Assembly: GCA_964228455.1 (NCBI GenBank)
Contig: CAXQZM010000071.1
Location: 24,651-88,650 of the forward strand
Origin: CAXQZM01 sp964228455
Lineage (GTDB): Bacteria; Pseudomonadota; Alphaproteobacteria; UBA7985
Reading direction: 5' to 3'
DNA length: 64,000 bases
The position numbers and the translations under genes are program-made. Below the pieces are notes generated by a model that had not been told where the DNA came from, did no database searches, and saw only the letters and a list, made by a program, of their open reading frames with translations. Below are positions 25,728 to 33,573 of the stretch, piece after piece. Positions within the stretch are counted from its first letter, which is position 1. Each line of letters opens with the position of its first letter.

Positions 25728-27269
25728 TTATGCGAGCCAAAAAGACGACGCATAGCCCATAACGGCAAAAGCAATTGCGATGGCGATCCAGCTTTTCCAC
25801 GGATTCAGTGGCGGCGGTTGAGTTTGACCTTGTCGAGTGTCTCGCTCTTCAACTTCCATAAGATCAATCTGGTTTCTAATGTATTTAAAGACCCGTGGCA
25901 TGTCATCAATAAGCTTAATACCTTCCGTCCGAAGCTCTCTTAGACGCCGAGCTGGTCCCAAATTTTGCGCTGCCCAGTTTGATACTAGAGGTTCTGCTAA
26001 AGTCCATATATTTAGCTCTGGCGCAAGCTGGCGGCTGATCCCCTCAGCCATGAGCATGTTTTTCTGCAGTAAGAACAGCTCTGGCTGCATTTCTAGTCGA
26101 TATTGCTGTGACATTGCCAATAGTTGTCCAAGCAGCTTTGCGAAGCTTATCTGTTCAAGGGGTTTGCCCATTATTGGCTCTGCAACAGATCTAATTGAGA
26201 GGGCAAAAGCCTCCACATCTTGATCCCGTCCGAGATAACCAGCTGCTTGGTATCGCTTTGCAAGATTTTCGTAGTCCTGAGCGAGCATTGTTGTCATGAG
26301 ATCCGCCAAGAAATAGCGAACGCGCCAAGGCAATGTTCCCATAATGCCGAAGTCAACAAATACTATTCTACCGTCATCTGCAATCATCATGTTGCCGCCA
26401 TGTTGGTCTCCATGAAAATATCCATGAGTAAGAACAGAAGTAAAGAATACTTCTGCAGCACGGGTTAGAACTGCTTCTAGGTCATGGCCTTTCTCTAACA
26501 GTGCTTCTCTGTGGTCGATAGGCGTGCCGGACACTTGGGTCATAACCATTACCCGCTCACCACATAGGTCCCACACTGGGGCAGGAAGTATGACAGGATC
26601 TTCCGATGAAAATTGGCTGCGAAACCTTGAAAGCGCCGCAGCTTCTACGCGCAGGTCCAGCTCAGCAGACGCATTACGTGCGAATTCTTCGATAATTGCT
26701 TTTGGTTTTAGATACTGGAGATCTGGTCGAGCTCTCTCAAAACTTGATGCCAACCAGGTAAGGAAACTAACGTCTCTTTGGAAAGCAGTTGTAATGCCTG
26801 GACGAATTATTTTCACAGCAACGTTGGACCCGTCCTTGAGGCGTCCAAAGTGCACCTGTGCCACTGATGCAGCAGATACAGCTTTCTCATCAAAGAACTC
26901 AAATATGTCCGCAACCTGTGCCTCTAAAGCCTCTTCGAGGCTAGGTCGAATGGTTTCAAAGCTGGCTGGCATTAGGTTGTCTTGAAGTTTAGTTAAGTCT
27001 TCTGCGGCCTCCGTGCCGACAAGATCAGGACGCGTAGACAGGGCTTGTCCTGCCTTAACAAAGGCTGGTCCTTGAGAAAGTAGAGCCCCCGCAAGCCGTT
27101 CACCCGGTCGCCCCTGTAGTTTGCGACGCTTTAATCTGACTGCAAGATTGTAGGCAAAACGCGCGGGCCCCTTGGTTGGTACAAGCGCTTCAAACGGGCT
27201 TAGCGCACCCGCTCTAGCAAACTGCCACATCAGGCCTACTAGGCGTAGAAAATGTCGCAAGCTTCGCAT
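25728..27269 (-). CDS. ubiB: UbiB, ubiquinone biosynthesis accessory ATPase
   Basis: UbiB is a protein-kinase-like (ADCK/COQ8) ATPase needed for ubiquinone synthesis. The 513-residue protein shows the family-specific KxGQ motif in FVKAGQALSTRPDL, the alanine-rich loop with SAASVAQVH, the catalytic-loop region HGYFHGDQHGGNMM and the metal-binding VFVDFG. Two hydrophobic segments at the C-terminus (ending IAIAIAFAVMGYASSFWLA) anchor it to the membrane. It starts 2 bases downstream of ubiE, forming a ubiE-ubiB operon. Confidence 0.95.
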   Translation of the reverse strand: MRSLRHFLRLVGLMWQFARAGALSPFEALVPTKGPARFAYNLAVRLKRRKLQGRPGERLAGALLSQGPAFVKAGQALSTRPDLVGTEAAEDLTKLQDNLMPASFETIRPSLEEALEAQVADIFEFFDEKAVSAASVAQVHFGRLKDGSNVAVKIIRPGITTAFQRDVSFLTWLASSFERARPDLQYLKPKAIIEEFARNASAELDLRVEAAALSRFRSQFSSEDPVILPAPVWDLCGERVMVMTQVSGTPIDHREALLEKGHDLEAVLTRAAEVFFTSVLTHGYFHGDQHGGNMMIADDGRIVFVDFGIMGTLPWRVRYFLADLMTTMLAQDYENLAKRYQAAGYLGRDQDVEAFALSIRSVAEPIMGKPLEQISFAKLLGQLLAMSQQYRLEMQPELFLLQKNMLMAEGISRQLAPELNIWTLAEPLVSNWAAQNLGPARRLRELRTEGIKLIDDMPRVFKYIRNQIDLMEVEERDTRQGQTQPPPLNPWKSWIAIAIAFAVMGYASSFWLA

Positions 27270-27271
27270 AG

Positions 27272-28030
27272 CTAAATCTTAATTCCCTGATGAATGGCTG
27301 CGATTCCACCGCTCAAGTTCTGATAGGAACTGCGGTCAAATCCTTGGCTAAGGAACATTTTTGATAGGGTCTCTTGATCTGGGAACTGGCGAATAGACTC
27401 GACTAAGTATTGATAAGAAGTCCTATCGTTCGCAATCATCTGGCCCATGAGGGGGATTACTCGAAAGGAGAATGCATCGTAAGCTTTATCCAGCACAGGT
27501 AAAACAACTTTAGAAAACTCGAGGCAGAAGAAACGGCCCCCTGGCCGTAGTACGCGATAAATTTCTTCAATGGCCTTATCTTGCACCGCAACGTTGCGCA
27601 GCCCAAAAGCCATCGTAACAACATCGAAGCTATTGGTTGCAAAAGGAAGGTCCATTGCGTCACCAGCTACCCAGCTTATCTGGCCTAGATCTATCGTCTT
27701 CTCAGCGCGTTTTTTACCCTCTAAAAGCATAGCAGGTGTGAGGTCGCAAACTGTGATGTCTTTTTGTTTTCCTGAAGTAGCTTTCGAAATTCTAAAGGCT
27801 ATATCGCCTGTCCCGCCGGCGAGATCTAAGAAAGCTTGCCCCTTTTGAGGTTTGACCCAATTAATGAGTGCGTCTTTCCAGATTCGGTGCACGCCGAAAG
27901 ACATCACATCATTCATAAGATCATAAGATACAGCTACATCTGAAAACAACGACTGGACCAACCCGGCTTTTTCTTCCAAGTTGACGGTGCTGTAGCCAAA
28001 GTGAGTGGTCTGTTCCATGCTCATTCTCAT
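27272..28030 (-). CDS. ubiE: Ubiquinone/menaquinone C-methyltransferase
   Basis: UbiE is the SAM-dependent C-methyltransferase of quinone synthesis. SAM motif I is FLDLAGGTGDIAFRI. The family stretches DVVTMAFGLRNV and RPGGRFFCLEFSKV follow. About 250 residues are typical. Several starts are possible (28033 GTG; 28030, 28024 and 28018 ATG) and none has a clear ribosome binding site, so 28030 is a compromise. It is divergent from sdhB with about 105 bases between them. Confidence 0.94.
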   Translation of the reverse strand: MRMSMEQTTHFGYSTVNLEEKAGLVQSLFSDVAVSYDLMNDVMSFGVHRIWKDALINWVKPQKGQAFLDLAGGTGDIAFRISKATSGKQKDITVCDLTPAMLLEGKKRAEKTIDLGQISWVAGDAMDLPFATNSFDVVTMAFGLRNVAVQDKAIEEIYRVLRPGGRFFCLEFSKVVLPVLDKAYDAFSFRVIPLMGQMIANDRTSYQYLVESIRQFPDQETLSKMFLSQGFDRSSYQNLSGGIAAIHQGIKI

Positions 28031-28135
28031 CACTTAGGCCTCTGTGGGCCCGTTGCCCACTCACCATTTTCAAAAAAGTCAGTTTTGCGGTCGCACCTGT
28101 AGTTAATATGTCTGTCGAGCGCTAAAGGCGCGGTT

Positions 28136-28918
28136 ATGGTCGAATTTCGTTTACCCGCTAATTCTCGCATTAAAAAGGGCTTGCATTGGAAGGCGCCAGA
28201 GGGTGCGTCCGATAACATTAAGACATTTGCCGTATACCGGTGGAATCCGGATAATGGTGAGAACCCTCGTTTAGACACATATGAAGTAGACCAAGACGAT
28301 TGTGGACCAATGGTTCTGGATGCGCTGCTCTGGATCAAAAATAAAGTCGATTCAACGTTGACGCTTCGACGTTCTTGCCGAGAGGGAGTATGTGGATCAT
28401 GCGCAATGAATATTGATGGCACAAATACGCTCGCCTGCACAAAGTTTTTGAGTGACATTAAGGGCGAGGCAAGGGTGTACCCTCTTCCACATATGCCAGT
28501 TGTTAAAGATCTGGTGCCAGACCTTAACCAGCCCTATGCGCAATATGCCAGCATAGAGCCTTGGCTAAAATCTGACAGCGCTGCTCCCACTCGAGAGCGC
28601 CTTCAGAGCCCAGAAGAACGCGAGAAGTTAGATGGCATGTGGGAGTGCATTCTATGTTTCTCATGCTCTACCTCTTGTCCTTCCTATTGGTGGAACGGGG
28701 ACCGGTACTTAGGCCCTGCGATTCTTCTACAGGCCTATCGCTGGATCGCAGATAGCCGTGATGAGGCAACAGGCGAGCGGTTAGATGCTTTGGAAGATCC
28801 GTTTCGCCTTTATCGATGTCATACTATTATGAACTGCACCAAAACCTGCCCAAAAGGCCTAAACCCAGCAAAAGCGATCGCAGAAATAAAAAAATTAATG
28901 GTTGAGCGGCGCATATAG
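28136..28918 (+). CDS. sdhB: Succinate dehydrogenase iron-sulfur subunit
   Basis: SdhB carries electrons from the flavoprotein to ubiquinone in complex II. All cluster ligands are present. The [2Fe-2S] cysteines are Cys81, Cys86, Cys89 and Cys101. The ferredoxin-like half has Cys171, Cys174, Cys177, Cys181, Cys228, Cys234 and Cys238. The length of 260 residues is normal. Unusually the gene stands alone: sdhC, sdhD and sdhA are not adjacent on either side, so they must lie elsewhere. It shares an upstream region with ubiE-ubiB, which make its electron acceptor. Confidence 0.95.
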   Translation: MVEFRLPANSRIKKGLHWKAPEGASDNIKTFAVYRWNPDNGENPRLDTYEVDQDDCGPMVLDALLWIKNKVDSTLTLRRSCREGVCGSCAMNIDGTNTLACTKFLSDIKGEARVYPLPHMPVVKDLVPDLNQPYAQYASIEPWLKSDSAAPTRERLQSPEEREKLDGMWECILCFSCSTSCPSYWWNGDRYLGPAILLQAYRWIADSRDEATGERLDALEDPFRLYRCHTIMNCTKTCPKGLNPAKAIAEIKKLMVERRI

Positions 28919-29017
28919 CCTGAGATGTCGGTCTAATCGCGTGCATATTTAATTTAGCTTTTTCAGACAGGTAAAAATTGCTCGGGTAGCCACGCCTTTT
29001 ACGGTAGAGGCCAAATC

Positions 29018-30139
29018 ATGTTTTCCTTCAACCTTAAAAAAACAGATGGGCGGGCAAGGCTCGGTCAGATAACAACTGCCCACGGTATCATCGATACTCC
29101 AGTTTTCATGCCTGTTGGGACAGCGGGTACGATTAAGGCCATGACAGCTGACTCGGTGCGTACAACGGGCGCTCAAATAATACTGGGGAACACCTATCAC
29201 CTCATGCTGCGGCCAGGCGCTGACCGGGTTCACCATTTAGGCGGTTTGCATGAGATGGTCGATTGGCCAGGTCCTATATTAACTGACTCTGGTGGCTTCC
29301 AAGTCATGTCGCTTAAGGGGCTTCGGTCAATGACCGAGCACGGCGTAACCTTTAAAAGTCACATTGACGGGTCACTGCATGAACTTACGCCCGAAAGTTC
29401 TATGGAGATCCAAAAAAAATTAGATGCAACCATCACAATGGCATTTGATGAGTGTACGCCATATCCCGCTAAAAAAGAACAGGCTGCAATCTCGATGGCG
29501 CTGTCTATGCGATGGGCGACTCGTTCAAAAGATGCCTTTATTGAGCGACCCGGTTATGGGTTATTTGGAATAGTGCAAGGATCCATCTATGAGGATTTGA
29601 GGCAGGAGTCTGTGGAGTCTCTTTTACCCCTCGATACAGAGGGGCTTGCGATTGGTGGATTGGCTGTGGGCGAGGGTCAGGAGCTTATGTTTTCTACCTT
29701 AGATTTCACGACGCCTATGCTTCCAATTCAAAAACCACGTTATCTTATGGGAGTTGGAAAGCCTGATGACTTAGTCGGCGCTGTGGCCCGTGGGGTCGAT
29801 ATGTTTGATTGTGTGTTGCCAACAAGATCAGGGCGGACAGGGCAGGCATGGACTTGGCGAGGACAAGTAAACTTAAGAAATGCACGCCATAAGGACGATA
29901 CTCGACCATTGGATGAGAGCTGTAGTTGTCCTGCATGTCGAAATCACTCCAGAGCATACATTCACCACTTGGTGAGATCTGATGAGATGCTGGGAGCCAT
30001 GCTTTTGACATGGCATAATATTCAATTTTTCCAGGACTTAATGAAAGGTATGCGAGATGCCATCTCAACCGAGAGTTTTAATAAGTTCCAGGCGGGCTTT
30101 GAGGCAACATATCGTGGCGGAGATATCCAAGCTCTCTAG
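29018..30139 (+). CDS. tgt: Queuine tRNA-ribosyltransferase
   Basis: Tgt exchanges guanine 34 for preQ1 in tRNAs with GUN anticodons. The 373-residue TIM-barrel enzyme has Asp90 in LTDSGGFQ, the substrate pocket GLAIGGLAVGEG, the nucleophile region MFDCVLPTRSGR and the C-terminal zinc site starting with CSCPACRNHSRAYIHH. queA, the next enzyme of the pathway, and a precursor transporter lie at the far end of the window, so the queuosine genes are split. Confidence 0.96.
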   Translation: MFSFNLKKTDGRARLGQITTAHGIIDTPVFMPVGTAGTIKAMTADSVRTTGAQIILGNTYHLMLRPGADRVHHLGGLHEMVDWPGPILTDSGGFQVMSLKGLRSMTEHGVTFKSHIDGSLHELTPESSMEIQKKLDATITMAFDECTPYPAKKEQAAISMALSMRWATRSKDAFIERPGYGLFGIVQGSIYEDLRQESVESLLPLDTEGLAIGGLAVGEGQELMFSTLDFTTPMLPIQKPRYLMGVGKPDDLVGAVARGVDMFDCVLPTRSGRTGQAWTWRGQVNLRNARHKDDTRPLDESCSCPACRNHSRAYIHHLVRSDEMLGAMLLTWHNIQFFQDLMKGMRDAISTESFNKFQAGFEATYRGGDIQAL

Positions 30140-30172
30140 ACATACATAGAAACTGACGCCAAGCGGTTAAGT

Positions 30173-30373
30173 ATGGTTGATTTAGATACGAACCAAGCGC
30201 GCATGATTGCAGCTTTGAGCGCATTGGAGAACAAAATTCAGGTATTGACTGCGAAGGTTAGTGATTTGGAAGGTGAGCTGACGCGGGTCCGTGAGGCTGG
30301 AGAAGGTGCGCTTAAGGATCTTGACCAGGCATTGGCTCAAATTGATGAATTAGGGAGCAACTCGCATGGCTAG
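30173..30373 (+). CDS. Small coiled-coil protein upstream of zapA
   Basis: This 66-residue protein is almost entirely one predicted coiled coil, with heptad-like spacing of Leu, Ile and Val (IAALSALENKIQVLTAKVSDL and onward). It overlaps the zapA start by 8 bases, so translation is coupled. Small coiled-coil proteins (DUF4164-type, as I recall) often precede zapA in alphaproteobacteria. A role with ZapA at the division site is inference from position. No catalytic motif is present. Confidence 0.72.
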   Translation: MVDLDTNQARMIAALSALENKIQVLTAKVSDLEGELTRVREAGEGALKDLDQALAQIDELGSNSHG

Positions 30374-30707
30374 AGTTAGGCTAGAAGTAAACGGTCGTGG
30401 ATACGACATGGTCGCTGAGGACGGGCAAGAAGCTCATGTTGCACAACTTGGAGATATGATCGCTAAGCGCGTTAAAACCATTGTTCATCAGGTGGGCCAG
30501 GCTGGAGAGGGGCGTGTGATTTTAATGGCAGCACTGCAACTTGCTGATGAAGTTAGGGTGGTTAAAGAACGTGTTGCAGAGCTGGAGGATCTCACAAAAA
30601 AAACAGGCGCTAGCCAAGGTGCTATTGATGAGGCACGGGAATACGTAGCGGGAGTATATGGCGAGTTAGCTGATAAACTAGAGAGGCTCGCCGGGTCGTT
30701 AGACTAA
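30366..30707 (+). CDS. zapA: Cell division protein ZapA
   Basis: ZapA cross-links FtsZ protofilaments at the Z ring. The 113-residue protein starts with the small globular domain (RLEVNGRGYDMVAEDGQEAHVAQLGDMI) and continues into a long C-terminal helix (ALQLADEVRVVKERVAELEDL) that forms the dimeric coiled coil. It is coupled to the preceding small coiled-coil gene. A bidirectional terminator separates it from the convergent ribosomal protein operon. Confidence 0.9.
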   Translation: MARVRLEVNGRGYDMVAEDGQEAHVAQLGDMIAKRVKTIVHQVGQAGEGRVILMAALQLADEVRVVKERVAELEDLTKKTGASQGAIDEAREYVAGVYGELADKLERLAGSLD

Positions 30708-30789
30708 AATTCTGTTTTTTTCGGCATCTGCTTAGGCAAGAGCCACGAGGTGTAGAGAGAATTAGTAAGCTTTTTGAAGATAAAAACAG

Positions 30790-30815
30790 AAAAGGCCCGA
30801 TTCAACGAGCCTTTT
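30790..30815. terminator. Bidirectional terminator between zapA and rplT
   Basis: AAAAGGCcCG and CGaGCCTTTT flank a 6-base loop. Both strands read as a GC stem followed by TTTT, which suits the convergent arrangement. One mismatched pair lies in the stem. Confidence 0.75.
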
Positions 30816-30857
30816 ATAAGTAGTTTGATCTTCTAGGTCGTTCAGAGCAACGTTCGC

Positions 30858-31214
30858 TTAATTCAGAGCTGCTTGAGCCTTTGTTACGAAAGATTTAAAA
30901 CCAGCATCATCGTGAACAGCGAGGTCTGCCAATACTTTACGATCTACATCTATGTTGGCTTTCGCTAAGCCGCCAATAAACGTTGAGTATGTAAGCCCGT
31001 GCAGACGGGCCGCTGCATTAATCCTCTGGATCCAAAGAGCTCGCATATCGCGTTTGCGGTTGCGACGGTCGCGATACGCGTACTGCAGATTTTTATCTAC
31101 ACGCTGGGTCGCAGCGCGCCACACATTTGAACTGCGGCCACGAGCACCTCGAGCGCGTTTAATGATTTTTTTGTGCCGAGCGTGTTGAGTTACGCCGCGT
31201 TTTACACGTGCCAT
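30858..31214 (-). CDS. rplT: 50S ribosomal protein L20
   Basis: L20 is an early-assembly 23S rRNA-binding protein. The 118-residue protein has the basic N-terminal arm (MARVKRGVTQHARHKKIIKR), the conserved RDRRNRKRDMRALWIQRINAA helix pair, split here only for length, and the FIGGLAKANIDVDRKVLADLA end. It follows rpmI by 18 bases. infC, often the first gene of this operon, is not adjacent, so here the operon is only rpmI-rplT. Confidence 0.97.
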   Translation of the reverse strand: MARVKRGVTQHARHKKIIKRARGARGRSSNVWRAATQRVDKNLQYAYRDRRNRKRDMRALWIQRINAAARLHGLTYSTFIGGLAKANIDVDRKVLADLAVHDDAGFKSFVTKAQAALN

Positions 31215-31232
31215 ATTACAGTTCCTCTCAGC

Positions 31233-31433
31233 CTAGCGGTGGTAAGGCATGTAAACACGAACCAATTTAGCATCCTGATCAGCCATGATCGTGGTGCCTT
31301 TAGATTGGCGTTTCATCTTACGAGATTTGTTACTCATCATGTGACGACGGAAAGCCGCATTCATGCGAATTTTACCAGAACCAGTAACGCGGAAACGCTT
31401 TTTAGCTCCAGACTTAGTCTTCATCTTCGGCAT
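31233..31433 (-). CDS. rpmI: 50S ribosomal protein L35
   Basis: L35 is a small basic 66-residue ribosomal protein beginning MPKMKTKSGAKKRFRV. The start at 31433 is chosen over an ATG six bases upstream because AAGGA lies 7 bases before it and the family begins MPKMK. A short CGGG-GAAA-CCCG hairpin sits just upstream of the ribosome binding site on the coding strand. It is the first gene of the rpmI-rplT operon. Confidence 0.96.
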   Translation of the reverse strand: MPKMKTKSGAKKRFRVTGSGKIRMNAAFRRHMMSNKSRKMKRQSKGTTIMADQDAKLVRVYMPYHR

Positions 31434-31451
31434 TTTCATTTCCTTGGTTAT

Positions 31452-31463
31452 CGGGTTTCCCCG
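31452..31463 (-). promoter_or_regulatory. Small GNRA hairpin in the rpmI leader
   Basis: On the coding strand CGGG-GAAA-CCCG forms a 4-bp stem with a GNRA-type tetraloop, ending a few bases before the rpmI ribosome binding site AAGGA. It could influence initiation or L20 feedback, but that is inference. Confidence 0.35.
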
Positions 31464-31552
31464 GTTAATTTAGACGGCCAGGCAATGCCTACTCCAGGCC
31501 TGGGCGCGTCAGTGAAGCGCGAGCCTTAGGGCTGGATCATCGATTCTGCAAG

Positions 31553-32134
31553 TCATACTTTGCTTAAAGCAAGCTTTAAATTTTTCAATAAGGCGGCGCG
31601 ACCATTCCCCGTTTGGAAGATACGATCAGCCTGCCTCAAACGGAATTCTTGGGGGACCTGCCTTTCCAGGATTGCTTCCAATTTATCAGAATCTATTCCT
31701 GGTCGTCCGAGGGCTCTCTGCCTTTGCAAAAATGGGGGGCAATTCACCACCCAAACTTCGTCGCATTCTTGATCACGACCAGTTTCAAATAATAGCGGTA
31801 TGTCCAAAACAGCAAGGCTTGCATTGCGCAGCTTTTGCTTGTGAAGCCAGTTCTTCGAATGCTGGTGGACAAGGGGATGGACTATACTCTCTAGTGTTTT
31901 CAGCGCCTCTGTTTTACCAATAACGAGTTCTCGCAGTTTGGTTCTATTAACAGCATCATTCGCAACAGCTTCTGGAAAGATTGCTGATAGCGCGCGAGCT
32001 CCTCCGCCTCCCTGTTTATAAAGCTCATGAACTGCAGAATCTGAATCATGAACGGGTACGCCAAGCATTCTAATCATGTTAGCCGCTGTAGATTTGCCCA
32101 TTGCAATTCCTCCAGTGAGGCCAACAACTTTCAT
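31553..32134 (-). CDS. coaE: Dephospho-CoA kinase
   Basis: CoaE phosphorylates dephospho-CoA in the last step of coenzyme A synthesis. The P-loop GLTGGIAMGKSTA lies at about 5-17, and the CoA-kinase stretches VHPLVH and LDIPLLFETG follow. The start at 32134 is set by GGAG 8 bases upstream and by the family N-terminus MKVVGLTGGI, giving 193 residues. A longer frame adds 12 atypical residues. It ends the maf-aroE-coaE run. dnaQ, frequently the next gene in alphaproteobacteria, is absent. Confidence 0.95.
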   Translation of the reverse strand: MKVVGLTGGIAMGKSTAANMIRMLGVPVHDSDSAVHELYKQGGGGARALSAIFPEAVANDAVNRTKLRELVIGKTEALKTLESIVHPLVHQHSKNWLHKQKLRNASLAVLDIPLLFETGRDQECDEVWVVNCPPFLQRQRALGRPGIDSDKLEAILERQVPQEFRLRQADRIFQTGNGRAALLKNLKLALSKV

Positions 32135-32200
32135 TAAAGCGCTCCAAATTGAAGAGCGCAAATGAAGCAAAATACTTTAGGGATAATTACGCCTTTGGTA

Positions 32201-32977
32201 TTAAGAGGCGAGAACATGTTCTTTCAGCTCGTTCGTTATAGCTGGCTTAACACCAAACCATTTTTCAAAACTATTTGCGGCCTGATGCAGCAACATTCCA
32301 ATGCCATCAATCGGCACTCCGCCCAAGTCTGCTGCAGATCTAAGGAACTCTGTTTTGAGAGGTGAGTATACCAAATCCGAGACTACGCATCCTGGGTCAA
32401 GGTTTGTAAAAGTGAGAGAGTTACTATTGTTCATACCACAAGCGCTAGAGTTTACGATAAGGTCAAAACCTCGCCCATCGATACATGTTCCTTTCCAGTC
32501 AATCACTTTAAAACCCAAGGCGTCTGCTTTTTCTTTAGTTCGATTCGTTATGGTAAGGTTTGTTCCTTGACGCACAAGTGCGTAAATTATTGCTTTAGCA
32601 GCTCCCCCAGCACCAATTATAAGAGCATTTTTGGGCGGATTTTTTAACCCAAGAGAGCTCCACCATCCTGCGGCATCTGTATTGGTTCCAAGCCATCCAT
32701 TCTGACCTCGGAAAACTGTGTTTATGGCTCCAATAGATGTTGCCACTATATCTGCCTCTACAAACTGCATAAGCGATACTTTGTGGGGGATCGTTGCATT
32801 AAACCCAGTAAGGCCTTCATCCCAAGCTGTTTGCGTCCATGCTTCTAGTTCTTGAGGTGCTACTGCTGTTTTTTCATATGTAGCATCGATACCGTGCTCT
32901 GCTAGCCAATAGGAGTGGATCACAGGCGACTTTGAGTGTTTGATGGGCCAACCAATAACTGTTGCTTTTCTAGTCAT
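32201..32977 (-). CDS. aroE: Shikimate dehydrogenase
   Basis: AroE reduces 3-dehydroshikimate with NADPH in aromatic amino acid synthesis. The 258-residue protein has the substrate-binding WPIKHSKSPVIH near the N-terminus, the catalytic lysine in FNATIPHKVSLM, and the cofactor loop IGAGGAAKAI followed by ITNRTKEKAD, with the NADP-type arginine. The ATG at 32977 overlaps the maf stop codon (ATGA), so translation is coupled. The longer upstream frame is not supported. Confidence 0.95.
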   Translation of the reverse strand: MTRKATVIGWPIKHSKSPVIHSYWLAEHGIDATYEKTAVAPQELEAWTQTAWDEGLTGFNATIPHKVSLMQFVEADIVATSIGAINTVFRGQNGWLGTNTDAAGWWSSLGLKNPPKNALIIGAGGAAKAIIYALVRQGTNLTITNRTKEKADALGFKVIDWKGTCIDGRGFDLIVNSSACGMNNSNSLTFTNLDPGCVVSDLVYSPLKTEFLRSAADLGGVPIDGIGMLLHQAANSFEKWFGVKPAITNELKEHVLAS

Positions 32978-33573
32978 CTTATACCCCTGCCCTGATCGCG
33001 AAGAGCCTGCAAGAGCTGTAAAAGCTGTAGCCATTGAATAACGAAGGCATCACCCTCGATTTTTGAGAATAGGTTGGCGCCTAAACCTTCTATTTCGTAA
33101 CCACCAACACATGATAGCACGCTAGGCCCTGCGGTCGCTGCGTAAGATTCAATTTCGCTTTCACTCAGAGGCCGCATTAACAGTCTTGCTTCTTGTCGTG
33201 TATGCCAGACCCGTTGACCCCCTCGTATTAGCACGGCAGCAGTCCAAAGTGAGTGCCATCGACCCTGGAGTGTAGATATTTGTGCTTGAAGATTTTCACG
33301 ATCCCGGGGCTTGTCAAACCAGCTGTCTCCACACACTAGCAACTGATCTGAGCCTAAAACAAGGGCATCGGGAGCTCTCAAAGAGAGTTGCAGGGCTTTT
33401 GCTTCGGCGATTGTTTCAGCGGCATTAGCAGGCTCTGCCCCGTCCGACTTTAGTGTTAATTTAATAGCGGCTTCATCAACAGAAGGTTTAATAGCTTCGA
33501 ATGAAACCCCAGCCGAATTTAGAAGTCGTATCCGGGACTGGGATCCTGAGGCAAGGACAAGGGGATCAGACAT
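32974..33573 (-). CDS. maf: Maf-family nucleoside triphosphate pyrophosphatase
   Basis: Maf hydrolyses non-canonical or modified nucleoside triphosphates (house-cleaning) and may inhibit septation. The 199-residue protein starts with LVLASGSQSRIRLLNSAG. It has the catalytic VLGSDQLLVCG with its acidic residue, and a GGYEIEGLGANLFSKIEGD end that fits the family, where the canonical form is AGGYxxxGxGAxxVxxIxGD. It overlaps the preceding exporter gene by 8 bases and aroE by 4. Confidence 0.93.
   Translation of the reverse strand: MSDPLVLASGSQSRIRLLNSAGVSFEAIKPSVDEAAIKLTLKSDGAEPANAAETIAEAKALQLSLRAPDALVLGSDQLLVCGDSWFDKPRDRENLQAQISTLQGRWHSLWTAAVLIRGGQRVWHTRQEARLLMRPLSESEIESYAATAGPSVLSCVGGYEIEGLGANLFSKIEGDAFVIQWLQLLQLLQALRDQGRGIR

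Noticed and set aside
26524..26985. 153-codon open frame on the plus strand within ubiB
   Set aside because: It is fully antisense to conserved ubiB sequence, with low-complexity Arg/Ser-rich translation. It is a shadow frame.
30708..30857. 6S RNA downstream of zapA
   Set aside because: 6S RNA often follows zapA, but only about 80 bases lie between the zapA stop and the terminator, and no long bulged hairpin is visible.
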